Positions 1 to 11,729 of a stretch of 64,000 nt of DNA are shown here, one piece after another. The DNA comes from Lithospermum erythrorhizon (taxonomy: Eukaryota > Streptophyta > Magnoliopsida > Boraginales > Boraginaceae), in NCBI GenBank assembly GCA_019722365.1, contig JADFUC010000320.1:62001-126000 (forward strand), given 5' to 3'. The notes under the pieces are model-generated. The model searched no databases, was not told the DNA's origin, and saw only the letters and a list, made by a program, of their open reading frames with translations. Within the stretch, counting starts at the first letter, position 1, and every line of letters begins with the position of its first letter. Made by a program: the position numbers and the translations under genes.

Positions 1-1800
1 CTTCACAGCATATTCTACGCTTTCAAATAAAGTAATATAGCGTATAATGACATCTACGATCCGGTGACATGCGAAATGCTTAAAGGAACGACACCAAGGA
101 GATAAATCCCTACGTACTGGTACCCTTGGCCTTGAAACTACCAGCAACGGCTAGTCAAAACAATCTCGGGTCCCGAGTCGACTCTAAAATAATATAATAA
201 GATTACATTTTCCATCAAATACTTCAAGTCGTACATGGTATATTTCGCATCTATTTAATCAAACTTAGGTATTCCTTACTTTTAAATGTATCTTATTAAT
301 TATTCAGTGAACTATCGATAGTTAACTATTTAAAAGAGAATTCTCGATACTTTATAAAAAATCAAGTAAATATCATAATAGGTCCGAAAATTTTAATATT
401 TTATCATAGGTCCCAAAATGTACTATATAGTTTAATAAGAAATCAGTTTTATATTTTTTGTAATATAAAAATACGATTTATTTAGTGCCCCCAAAAGCCC
501 AGTCATTTACTGCATTGATAATTTAAAATAAATACCAAGCGGACTTCAAAATTCTTATATTTGATTTATAGTCCAACCATACCTCATATAAAAAATATAA
601 CAATTCCAGTTCTAATTTACAATCATAAAAATTTCACCTTTTTTATTAAAATCTTCATTCTATTTAATAAATAAACAAAATAGTAAACATTTCCCAAAAT
701 TCCAAGATTATTATATGTTAGTTTGTAATCCAGTAATAAACACAATAAAAATATGAATTTTATTTTAAAAGAATCAAAATTATAATTTATTTCTATTTTC
801 TACCAAAAATCCGAAATTATAATATAAAATTAATTAAAAATACGAAAATAATTATTTCTCATGAATATATTACTGGAAAAACTCTATTATTATATCTATA
901 ATCATAAACATCTCAAATCTAAACATATCTAACATAAAAATCGAATCTTTAATTAATTATATAAAATTTCGAAATAAATTGTTAAAATTAACAAAAATTC
1001 AATTCTTTCCATTGACAACCACCAATCTAAGAGCCAAAGATCATAATTTAACAAATTTTTAATTATTAAATTCGAAATCCTTAAATCCTAATTTTTGAAA
1101 TTCTCAAAAACTTAAAAAGATGAAGACTTTCATACCTTAAAACGACGGGGAAGATGAGAGGAGAAGATTGGTATATTTTTCTGGAATTTTAGAGCAAAGG
1201 ATGATGATCAAAATTTTGAGTTCTTTCAATAGAAAAAAGAGGCGATGGTTTTGGAGTTCGGTTTTTCTTTTTCTTTTTTGTTGTTTATAGTGTAGGATGA
1301 TGAAACAAAGAATAAAATGCTATTTTAATAAGGTCTCTCTTTTTAGCTGGATTAACGAACATAATTTTTTTAAACCCGCACGTAAAATCATAATCAACTT
1401 TTCCCAATTAAATTTTTACCCTATAATTTAAGTTCGCTATTTGATAACAATTACGTTCCCGAATCCTGTTTTTATTATATTACGTCGAATTACCAATTAC
1501 TCGATTTTTAATTAATTAAACGAGGGTCGAGATTTATTTCATTCTCTCTATTAAGTTAAAGTTGATATAATAAGACATCTTCGTTCTATGGTGACCCATG
1601 AGATGTTGTAGGATATATATAAAGGTATGAATGTAATAATACAGATATAGCGTCATTTTTTTTATGAATGTTAAAATGTGTAGGTTGGGGAGAATATCAA
1701 CTTGGAATGTAGAAGATTGAAAATCGTCGGTTCCATTGATCTTCATGTAACTGAAATTCATAACGTCTTATATAATGTATATCGAGGCGTCGCGTCAGCG
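1..1800 (-). repeat. Partial LTR-like sequence at the left edge, unknown family
   Basis: This is AT-rich sequence with no coding frame. Around 1100-1200 it has an architecture also seen inside the Gypsy LTRs of this window (for example 15550-15660): an A/T-rich run, then a 'cttt..ataccttaaa' block, then a purine-rich GAAGATGAG stretch. That suggests a fragment of another long LTR in minus orientation. Neither terminus nor a target duplication was found, and the left part lies outside the window. It could equally be plain AT-rich intergenic DNA. Confidence 0.3.
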
Positions 1801-2560
1801 TCCTTGATTTCCCGAATACTCAAGAGATATGATAGATGAAGAAGAATTGTGTTCTTTGTTTTAAATTTTCTTTTATGAATGAACTTTAGTTTATTTTGTT
1901 CTATCGATAGATGAACTTTGGTTAGTTCGATGTTTATGATTTGTTTTATTTTTAGATGTTTAAACTTTGGTTCTGATGTTTGAAGTTTGTTTTGTGAATT
2001 TGTTGAATTTCAGTTTAGATATTTGTGGTTTATTTTATGGATGTGTGTGGTTTGTTTTTTATTTGCTTTAGTGTAAATAGGTGTGACTTGTGAGAAATAA
2101 ACTGTTAAACTAAACAGGATGTCTAGTTGGTGAGCAGCGAGGCGTCCGGTGGATTGAGCCGGGTCGTTTCGGCGCTAACTGGTGGTCGGTGGATGGAGTG
2201 GGCCTCGTATTCTCGTGCTTGCCGTTGGCGTTCGGCGCACTAAAACGCCGTCGGTGGACATGGACATGGGCCACTGGAGTATGCGGTACTTAACCGGGCG
2301 TGTTCCGTCCGGCCTATTGTGTTATCCATTAAATCTCATGATGTGAATGAAGTTCCCATTTGCCCAAAATGGCGCGACTAATAATCTATACGAATTCCAA
2401 TTTGAATGAAGGCTTTTGGCGAGGCCTCACTTGAGCCTTGAGTTAATTTTTATGTAGTGCTCCAGCTTTTTTGCTCTTATGCAGGCGGCCTCCGTACTTT
2501 TCGCAGGCGTGCCATCTTTTCATGCTTATACAGGCTTGGCATGGCCACTACATATATAAT
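1801..2560. other. Unassigned intergenic sequence
   Basis: 1850-2100 is T-rich with loose recurrences of a 'aactttggtt' motif. 2110-2340 is conspicuously more GC-rich than its surroundings. No credible open frame, RNA gene or element terminus was recognised on either strand. Confidence 0.5.
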
Positions 2561-3226
2561 TTTCCTCCTTTAAGCAGTTAAAATAATAACTGTTACATCT
2601 ATATTTATATTAAAATATAAGGATTAAAGTATTGGAGCACGTTTTTAAATATTTTATATAATTAAAATAAATCTTACAGCACTTCTTTTTAATACTGATA
2701 CACTGTCTACTTTGACCTTTTCTACTGGCCCCCACTACCTCCACCACCCCTTCCCCCACCCCACTGTCTCCGCCCGCACCCTACTACCCCTACCACCCCT
2801 CTAGATTACTCGATACCAATCAGAATGGAACTGAAGGCTTTTGCTACTTCAAAAATCCTTCATGTATAAAATAATGTGGCCAAGTCAATGTGTAAGCTAC
2901 TTCATGGAGCTGATGCCAATGCTTCTAACTTGAGTTTGTGAGTCCATTTTCAATTATCCCGGAACCAATTATAAATAATTGATCAGGCCATCAGTCCATA
3001 TAATACAACTATCAAACACAGGTTCCTCCAAATCAAGTTAAAATCAATGTTCGGCAAACCAACATTTATTGTTTTATTTTGTTTAAAGATCAGGGGTGGG
3101 GGTGGCTTTGGATGTTGGGGGTTGGGTAGGGGTGAAAGAGGGTGATGTGTCCAGTGATAATGGTGGGGAGATTTTAATGAATTTACAGTGGGTGCAGGTA
3201 GTGGTGGGGGTTGTGAGATAGGGTAG
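2561..3226. repeat. G/C-rich repeat region, possibly a dispersed element
   Basis: A C-rich stretch (about 2730-2815) and a G-rich stretch (about 3088-3220) face each other across roughly 270 bases. The reverse complement of 2640-2820 resembles 61250-61450: in both, a G-rich block is followed by a block of the type GATTTATTTTAATTA, then AAAATATTT. That points to a dispersed low-complexity element. No termini could be fixed. The 67-residue minus-strand frame at 3083-3286 is a shadow of the G-rich tract. Confidence 0.3.
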
Positions 3227-4218
3227 TGATGAAAATTTCATATGAATAACTTGAATAAAATCAACTAAGCATATAAACATGATCATTTTAATTATATATT
3301 TCAGATCTAAAAAGATATTACAATATACAAAAATAAGAACACTTACGATTACAGCGAAAAAAAAAGCGATAATCTACCATGAAGCCTCCTTTCCAATTCG
3401 ATATATAATAGCATCGCGATTTGCTTGATCTTATCTAGTTGATCCATTACGGGAGGGGTTGAATACCAGCGGCAAGTTTGTTAGAATTGGATGAATATTA
3501 GATGATTTAATCAAAGCAAAAACTATTGTTTTGCACTTGAAGAAATCGGCTATCCCTAAGGGGAGGGGGAGCCGATTTTTGACTTAGGGATTTTAGGTTT
3601 TTGTTGCTTAATGTGTTTCATGTAAAGCCTTATATTTATGGAGCTCACATAAAAACCTAACCCGTTAACAAACGAGCCAAGCTCGTTAAGCAAAATCCCT
3701 TTTATTTAATTAGACTTATCAAGCCAATTAAACGAACAACTTATTAATATTTAATTGATCTTAAATAATCTTATTAAGAAACCAACTCGTTAATCAATCA
3801 TATGAATTTTAGTTAAGCAAGTTCCAATTAGCAAAATTGAAATTGATTGATCTAACAAAATCAAATTAAATTCAAGTTCATCAAAAATATTTGTTACTGG
3901 TATATTACATTAATCCAGTGGAATCTACGTTAATTTGATGGCTTTAATATAACTCAACCTCCTTTGTATGTGTGTGACCTTCTGAAGCTTGAATAATGCT
4001 TGACATAATAATATAATAGACCATTAATATTGTATATAGCAGATTATGAGGATCTGTGATACGGAATAAGCCTCAGTATCATGAGAACCCGACTAGTAAT
4101 TACAATTACTATGATTGAATATTCGTTGCCATAATCACATTCACTAAATTAGTAAATGAATTATTCTGATAATTGTGCATAGCGGGCATAATAAACCAAT
4201 AACTATTGATACTCGATA
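3227..4218 (-). repeat. Copia-0 3' LTR
   Basis: The plus strand begins TGATGAAAATTT, like both LTRs of Copia-1 (21006 and 24440). The length of 992 bp matches their 981 and 988 bp. It contains the same landmarks in the same order: a GAAGCCTCCT-type block, an 'aggttgaat' block, an AT-rich middle and a CATAATAAA stretch near the end. In minus orientation this is the 3' LTR. The adjacent 4219-4230 (CTCGAAACTTGC) occupies the position of the CTCCCACTTG polypurine-tract complement of the sister copies. The terminal bases are degraded (ATA instead of ACA). Confidence 0.65.
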
Positions 4219-4945
4219 CTCGAAACTTGCCTTTGGGCGATTCTTTTTGAAATTTCATTTTGTCTCACGATCTCTAGTCACAGGCTAACCATAAGAAGTG
4301 TGTCATGAAACACCCACGACTTTCTTTACTCGAACTATGAAACATACTGATAAACCGACAACGTCGGGTGCGCATAATCAGCCATGATTCTCCGAGAGGC
4401 CTGAGATCTACCTTGTATATCAAGGATGGACAAATAGTTATATATCACAGCGAGGTCTAGAATTGCTAAACTGTGATTCTAAGCAAAATTGATAGGACAC
4501 AGATATACATATCTTCTATGACTTTGCGTTAGTCAAACCAACGCTCCTGAGTTATACAAAAGTAAGCACCCCGTAGATTGATTAGACTTCTGGCTCTCGC
4601 TGATCAGAAAATTGATCATCAATCAATTACTATATTGGTCATCAAATGCTAGTTGTCCTAAAACCATCAGCATCTGGCTAGGGAAAAATTGACTATCTTA
4701 TGTTTCTAGACTTGAGGTTCTTTTTTGTTAACACTCCGCAGGTTATCTCTCTCTAAGCTAGAGACTTGCCTTAGGATTTATTATTTCAACCAACTGTGAA
4801 ACAATAAATAACTATATGAATGAATTATGCATTCATATATTGCGATTAACTGTCCAGTTGTAAAAGCGAAATTACGCATTCAATCAATTGCTTAACTTAT
4901 TCTAGAAAGTAAATGAACTAGCTCCCACCGAACCTTGCATCATTC
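4219..4945 (-). other. Copia-0 internal 3' non-coding region
   Basis: This lies between the 3' LTR and the RT remnant. It aligns by eye with 21987-22740 of Copia-1 and 32991-33840 of Copia-2. Shared landmarks are an ATAAGAAG-type motif, CACCCAC-ACTTTCTTTACTCGA, GAGATCT..ATATCAAGGA, and the GATAGGACAC / ATATACATATCTTCTA block. No frame is open in any copy, so it appears to be the long 3' untranslated region of this Copia family. Confidence 0.55.
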
Positions 4946-5403
4946 AGTTTCTTCTTCGAACTCGTGAAATCAAACGTTGATTCAATCACAGAAGAAGATA
5001 TCAACTCCGAGATACTCGCTTAAGTCCACACATGGATCCTTTAAACTTGCATGAAACTCTTAGGTCCTTTAGGACATGCAAAGCCGGAGGTGAATGATTA
5101 CAATCATCCTTAACCAAAAAGCTACTTACAAGTAGTCTTTACATCCATCTGCTCGGTCTCTCAACCATGGAATCAACGATGGCTAAGATTATCCTGATAT
5201 AGTTCATATACAGCTGTAGGCAAAATGGGTTTTAAGCCTTTTGCCATAAGCTTTGTCTTGAAACTATGGACATTACCATCTAGGTCCAGTTTCTTCTCAA
5301 ATACCCACTGCGCTCGGTGGTCGGGCACTGCGCTAGTTAAGTGTGACAAGGAAAAATCTCGTTTTGGTATATGTAAAGGGCTTATGTCGGATTTTTGTGG
5401 CAC
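4946..5403 (-). pseudogene. Copia reverse transcriptase remnant (Copia-0)
   Basis: On the minus strand a 76-residue frame (5173-5403) contains WVFEKKLDLDGNVHSFKTK followed by LMAKG, the conserved N-terminal part of Ty1/Copia reverse transcriptase. Going on toward 4946 with stops and frame changes, peptides equivalent to the CP.GPK..MQ and YGLKQAS region are visible, and then the homology stops. The catalytic YVDD region and all of RNase H are absent: the 3' non-coding region follows directly. The fragment cannot be functional. It shows the orientation (minus) and class of the element between 3.2 and 13.5 kb. Family knowledge: this enzyme copies element RNA into cDNA in cytoplasmic particles. 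Confidence 0.6.
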
Positions 5404-6877
5404 TTAGAAATTTCTCGAGTTATCATCGAATTGGGTTTGTCTGATTAAAGTGTGTTAAAACACATCTATCTTAATACATTCATATTCTTTAACAACGTTA
5501 CCAATAATACAAATTAGTGGTCAAGTTATATCTGCATTTCAAACTTCTTTAGTTTACTCTCTGAGTATACTAAACACCTCGTTAAATGAATCACTTGGCT
5601 ACTTGATTGTTACACGCATGGGACAATTATCCATGATACTATTTTCACATTCAATTCCAGGTGAAGATCAATAACTGATCCATTTCCTATAACTATAGTT
5701 ACCTCTATTCTCTTAAAGTTACTACAAAGAATATTCGAATGCATGAATACGCTTTTGGTAAAATCTCACAATTCATATGGCGGCAATCATGTTATGTCAT
5801 GGCGCGATATACGGCAAGCCGATGCGACATGGCATACGGTGAATCATATTACCATGTAATAAACTCCAACCACTCTCAATTACGTGAGGTCCTTACTTGT
5901 GGGAGCGGACCTCTAATAGAGTTGTTTGTCGATAGAATGTCATCTATCATAGAATTTAATCTATCATAGATTTTATTCACCTCAAGCTTCATGACGAATT
6001 AGAGCTTAACAAGCAAATATCATCTAAGCTTATATTTCGTGACTAATATGGCATATATATATATATATAATTCGGCTTATAGATGTACAAGAATCGATTA
6101 CTATTATACCTTTCAAGGTTGTAATAGAATTCCTTTAATTACTCGATGTACGAAAGCATTATGTCTAGTTGTGCTCAGCTAACCTTTAACGAACTTAAGG
6201 TTCATCTTCCTTTATTGATCCTTTTTATTTCAATAAAAATATCAGATGAATTCTAACTCCATTATATTCTCGAGTTTGCAACTTGGATGCGATAGTATAA
6301 TCATTTTCCTTATTCTCGTTTGAGATGTGAACTTCAATAACAATGTCAAGTACCCGTAAATCAGCGATCATTACTTAGGAATATTCTTTGGATCGGTCAC
6401 TTAAACACACATACTGCTGCATTGGGTAATCAATAAGAAAAGTTGCGAAATAGACATGTGCGAGAGTCAGCAATGAATACATTCAACTATTTTTTGAAAA
6501 CCAAATGTTTGATTTATGGCTATATGTTCATTTAATGCAAACACCTTTCTTACTTTTGATGAATCACCATTTAGAAAGTAAATAGAGTGAGTTATATACT
6601 CAAATCGTGTATTCCAATTTTATTTCAGTTAAATGAACTTGAGTTATCTATTGGAATATGAATTATTCATATCATCATGTCTCTTTGCATTAGCCATAAG
6701 GAATTCTCACATAATATTCATGATATAACGAAGGAGTTCTAACAACTTTGAATTAGGTGCTCGCCTAAGGGAGCCGCTTGAATACATTCAAGTCATATAT
6801 TTGCTTCCACCCTTTATACTTCATAATGAAGATACTATAAATATAATAAAATTGTAAATTCTATAGTAAATGTAAAT
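5404..6877 (-). other. Unassigned, probably further Copia-0 interior
   Basis: This sits between the RT remnant and solo LTR A. By position it should hold sequence upstream of RT, but I could not match any peptide to integrase, protease or gag. A short TA repeat lies at about 6055-6070. The 60- and 76-residue plus-strand frames at 5225 and 5739 match nothing I know and are probably chance. The last five bases (TAAAT) are the likely target duplication of LTR A. Confidence 0.4.
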
Positions 6878-7844
6878 TGTAACGACCCGCTGAGTTTGGT
6901 GGCCACGAGGTTAGAATCATCAATCCACGGACGCGAGTCTGTCGATGGATGACTCAAATTTAAAAAGACTTCGCTGGTTCATAAATAACCAAATAAAAAA
7001 TATACATTTTAGAAAAGAGCAGGTTTTTAAAGAAAATGATTCATCGTGGTATTTCTAACAACACAAAACAACCGGCATCCAACAATGTCGACCAAAATTA
7101 AAATGTCATACATACAGCTCGGAGTCTCAAATTAGGAAGTAACAACAAATAAGAGGAACCCGAACTCTGATAAAAAACAATGAGACTGTGAGGATCTACT
7201 GCCACCGTCGCTCACCTAGGCTCTAAGGCACGATCACTCGAAAGAAGAGATCAGAATATTTGAAGCACCGCTGTCAACTTTGGCACAAATAAAAAGTACT
7301 TCATAGCGAATAGGGTGTAAGCTGCGAAGCTTAGTGAATATGTTATCTCGAGGCGAGTAACTTCCTTAGCTTAGTGTAATATAAGAATGGTTAGGGATTC
7401 GCATAAATAGGTAGACATGGCGAGAATACTACAACTTCGAAGGCCATAATAAAGAAAATAATGCCGGCGGGTTCATTATCATGCTCGCATCATAAAGGTA
7501 TATCAGTAACGACATTACTATGGTCATAAATTCATAGGCCCAATCAAACTAACATGCACATTTTAATAAAGGGCATCCAACACTAAAAATCATGCATTTC
7601 AAGAAAACAACGACAACAATACCCAATCAAGTCTACAACTCCACTCTATCAACTTGACAATGCTTAAAAAGCATCCTGACTAACAACTACACCATCCAAC
7701 TCCACAACTCTACCAACAACGTTGGCACTACTCGGCCACTTAAACAACTTTCAATCAACTCGGCATGAATCCGGTTCTACAACTAATGCACATATAATCA
7801 ACCTCGGCACAGCAGAAGAAACTTATGCCCATCGACATAAGCTA

Positions 7845-8275
7845 AACAACACACTCGTAGCAGTGCAAGGCAAATCTGGCTTGCTTTTCGTACTGAGTAT
7901 AAGGCAATACCGGATATGACACACTTGTAACTTGAGATACGAGGCAAATCTGGCCTTTTCATGCGAAGTACAAGGCAATACCGGATAACGACACACTCGT
8001 AACGGAGGAGTGCAGGGAAAATACAACCCCAATACACTCGGAGTACAAGCGATACCGGAAGCAACCTTTTCGTAGCAGTGCGAGGCAAATCTGACACTCG
8101 TACCGAGTGCAAAGGCAATGCCGGACAACCCAGCGCTCGTAGCAGTGCGAGGCCAAACAGGCTACGCTCATGCCGAAGCACAAGGCAATACCGGGCAACA
8201 ACACACTCGTCCGCAGTGCAGGGCAAATACAACACACACTCATGCAGTACAAGGCAAATTGGGTGGTACAACTCA
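7845..8275. repeat. Tandem repeat block inside LTR A
   Basis: There are about nine imperfect units of roughly 40-50 bp, each combining CACTCGTA, GTGCAAGGCAAAT and a CCGGATAACA-like piece. Several overlapping 60-160-residue frames on both strands (7798-8360) exist only because the units lack stops; they are not genes. Other LTR copies carry a different repeat at the same LTR position. Confidence 0.75.
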
Positions 8276-8969
8276 TCACGCATCAGCAGCTAAGCAGGCT
8301 GCGTTCCGTGCCGCTCCGACCAACAAAACATCACACCTGACCCAACTACTCGACCAATAACGTATGCTCAAATAATCCAACACAATAATACATAAGATAA
8401 ACGTACTCCCTGATTATTACCAAATTCAACCCGTTCCACGAAGAAGTAAACTAATACACACCGTGAATAAATACTCACGTTAGCTATGATATGAAGCGTC
8501 TGCGCCCTAATCAATCAAGTGTCTTTCCTTCACGCCTAAAAACACAGGAAGTACAATTACTACTTACTACCATATTAACCCCATAGTTAACTATCCAACT
8601 TTACCATAATTTAGTTACCAATTATCAACTTTAGGTGGAAAAAAAATTACTAAGCGTGCTTAGACAACTAATAAAACAACAATTTTCCAACGCTGATCCA
8701 CCCATGTCATTGCCCCTACACCCACTCTAACACTTTAAACAATTTCTAATAAACCCAAAATCAATTTTTTCCAAAACTAATTTATCCATTTTTAACAACC
8801 TTGATCAAAAACCCAATTACTACTCGCTACAACAACTCAAATCAACGTAATACTGCTACGACCCGCGTACAAATCAAAACACATACTCCAAAACAACTAT
8901 ATTAAGGCCCAAATATATACTTTTACAACTTAAAAGGTGGTTTGGAAAAAAAGACAACCTAAAAGTCAA

Positions 8970-11249
8970 TGAAATAACCCGTTAAAGTATAAGCATTTTT
9001 CTTAATGTGATTTTTTAGATTGTTGATTGAGTGTTTTCTTGAGTTAAAGTTAAAAAATTTAATGGAATAAAGATAATATGGGTTGGCGATAATATATTTG
9101 AGAATAGAAATTTAATGTGAGCTCATGTTCGAATTAGGTTGAGTAAGCCAGAAGAGAAGCGAAATTCTGACGGAATGAGACCAAACAAACTCCATAAGGG
9201 CCCGAGCTTCCGCTACCTCCACTAACTTTTTATACTTATCATCATTTAACCTTATCACAACAAAATTTTCATCTTCTTCCTTAGGCCAAGGGCCGAACTC
9301 CCTCTTCCACTCTTCTCTTGATTTTTTTTTTCATTTTCTTGGCAAATCTTGTGGAATCTAGCTTAATAACCTCGTTTCCCATCTCTCGTTGATCAAAGGT
9401 ATGAGTTTTAATCTTGAATCTAAATGCGTTTAAGGCTTGAGTTGACTTTTATATAATTGAGTTTTGTGTTGACTTTTAGATCTTGACTTTATTATGGTAT
9501 AAAAATGTTATCTAAGTTTAGTTTAGGGGATTAGAGGTGATTTTGAGTAATTATTGGGGTTAGAAGTGAGTGTAAAAGTTGAGGGTTGACTTTTTGTTGA
9601 CTTTTCTTAAATTAACTCTAAATTTTAATATGAGGTTAGAGGACTTTGATATAGTTATTTTGGGAATAGAATTATTGGTTTGGATGTGGATAGATAGAGA
9701 TTGGATTGAAAGTTTGGAAAGTTCGTAGCATTTAGTGTTTAGAATTGGAGGTTGTATTTAATGGATTAATTAGTTGTCAATTGCTTATTGGGTTGATTAA
9801 AATGTGCTTAGGATGTTATTGTTGGGGTAATAAGAGTGATGACGAATATTGAAGGATGTTACGAGTTGGCGGTGGAATTTGAATTCACGTTGGAATGTTA
9901 GAAGTGTATCGATCTTAGGAATAGGATGATTGCTAAGAGTTGTAAATTTGAATCGTGAGGCAGGGGTATAACACTCGGGGGTTTATATAGATGTTAAGAG
10001 AAGTTATTCTGAGATGTATTTATAATGTATAATTTCTTTGAATAGGAGTTGAGCACGGATCTATACGAGGGCGCCTAAATTTATCATTCTTACTTTTGGG
10101 CTGCGAGGTGAGTACAAATCTCACGTTAAGGGGTTTCTTTCATATATATTATGTTATATATTTTTGCATCATGTTGTCTTGGGACTATTCGATATGTGTA
10201 TTGTGTGATTATGATTGATCTTATGTGTAAATTCGGTTATGATTCGTATGTGAAATAATTGAGATTATGATTAATGTTATGAGATTGTGGGTATACGTGT
10301 GTTGTGTGTGTGGTACATTATGCGGATGTGTTTTGATTGCTTTGTGTGTTGCGGAGGCGGTGGTGACCCAGGAGGGTTTGGTGTGGTGTGCATATTGTGT
10401 GGGTAGCCCCGGATTCGGGAGGCTTGGTGTGATATGCACATTGAGGGGTGTAGCCTCGATTCGGGAGGATGGAGTGGAGGCCTCATGCGATTATGTGGAG
10501 GGTGGATTCCTCATATGTGTATTATTTGGAGGTGGATTCCTCGTATGTGTGTATTATTTGTGGAGGTGGATTCCTCGTTTTGATGACTTTGTGTGTTGGT
10601 ATTTCCCTTAAATGAATATGCATTATGGATATAATCTCGTGTGTACTTGGCGTTATGTAACATTGTATAAGAGAAATCTATGTGATATGTGGGCCGACTA
10701 TTCAACTGGCTGTGTGGCTGGTTAATGTATGTGCATAGATTATATATATAAGCATGAATATATGTAGTGGAACGAAGTCTGTGGTATTTGTATTAACCCG
10801 CAGCCATTTGACTCCACAATGTAGGCGGGCGTTTCATGCCTAGGTCTCTAGGAGCATTCGTTGAGGTAGGCGAGGATCGCTGTGAGTTGCGTGGAGATCG
10901 TGGGTGAGGCGGTGGTGGCATAGGAAGTCCTCATCAGTCATTTCCCTTTTGTTGTCGGTTTGTATATTTCTAGACTAGTGTGTTGTATTGTATTAAGGGG
11001 TCTGATTGTCATACTTTCCCTATGTTGTATTTTGGATTTTCTAGTATATCCTTGGGTTGTATTATTCAGGTGGATTGTATTATTTGTCTATTATTGTTGT
11101 TGAATGTGTTGTTGGAACACCACGATGGAATAGAGTTTTGTTTTTGATAAGATCGGTCGTATTTTGTTATCGTATCCATCGATTGGTGATTCTGGTGTAT
11201 AGGTTGTTAATGATCTTAACCTCGGGCCGACTTAGGGTGGGTCGTTACG
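8970..11249 (+). mobile_element. Solo Gypsy LTR B nested in LTR A
   Basis: It starts TGAAATAACCCGTTAAAG and ends GGGTCGTTACG, the same family as LTR A in the opposite orientation, 2280 bp long. A perfect 5-bp target duplication, GTCAA, flanks it (8965-8969 and 11250-11254). On both sides LTR A resumes in phase with the intact copy near 27000. Inside is the LTR-conserved CGAGGTGAGTACAAATCTCA at about 10103-10122. The final A of the canonical CA terminus is G. There is no internal region, so it is a solo LTR younger than A. The 114-residue frame at 10267-10611 is a by-product of its GT-rich repeats. Confidence 0.88.
10360..10600. repeat. Tandem repeat block inside LTR B
   Basis: Two kinds of unit occur: GGGTAGCCCCGGATTCGGGAG-like modules, each with a 'gtgatatgcacattg' tail, followed by about three units of GTGGATTCCTCGTATGTGT with ATTATTTGGAG. 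It occupies the same place in the LTR as the repeat blocks of the other copies. Confidence 0.7.
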
Positions 11250-11729
11250 GTCAACTAACAAAATTCGACCCTAAAAATCGATTATTATCCTTAACCACAT
11301 AATCGAGCTTAGATGATACTACATATACCGTTTAAAGTCCCGACTCAAAGTTAACTTCAATCGACAAAATTAAACTTATAAAATAGACAACTATTGCTCA
11401 AAATGCTTAGATTTGAAGATTAAAAATATACCTTTAATAATCAAGAGATGAGGAACAAGATTTATGGAGCTAGTTTCAGCAAAGATTCCGCTGAGAAAAA
11501 AAATCAGGTTGGGAGATAGGGGTGGGGGGGGGTTCGTATAGAGAAAGGGGTTGGTGAGATTTTTGGATGATGAATAGTGATTGGGTTGGTGGGGAATGTT
11601 GTAGAATGGTGTTAGGTCCTTTTGGTTTGCGGTTTGTTTCTCTTACCGGTTATAGCGCCTTTCGAACATGAACTTATTTCTACCCTCGAATAATATTAAA
11701 ATAATACTTAGACGGAACGGGTTATTTCA

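Larger units (their letters stand above)
6878..11729 (-). mobile_element. Solo Gypsy LTR A, interrupted by solo LTR B
   Basis: It starts TGTAACGACCCGCTGAG and ends CGGGTTATTTCA, the termini of every Gypsy LTR here (orientation minus). Without the 8970-11249 insertion and one duplication copy, about 2.57 kb remains. That covers the full LTR: a 'gacgactca' block near the start, CACGATCACTCGAA, a tandem-repeat block at 7850-8270, a GTGAATAAATACTCAC motif near 8462, and purine-rich sequence near 11500. The flanking pentamers are TAAAT (6873-6877) and GAAAT (11730-11734), a 4/5 match. No polyprotein is attached, so it is a solo LTR, the usual product of LTR-LTR recombination. Confidence 0.8.

Noticed and set aside
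5225..5407. 60-residue plus frame
   Set aside because: It is antisense to the Copia RT remnant, which has recognisable motifs on the minus strand.
7798..8360. Overlapping frames of 65-161 residues on both strands
   Set aside because: They coincide exactly with the tandem-repeat block of LTR A and have no start context or known domain.
10267..10611. 114-residue plus frame
   Set aside because: Formed by GT-rich repeat units inside solo LTR B; not conserved in the other LTRs.
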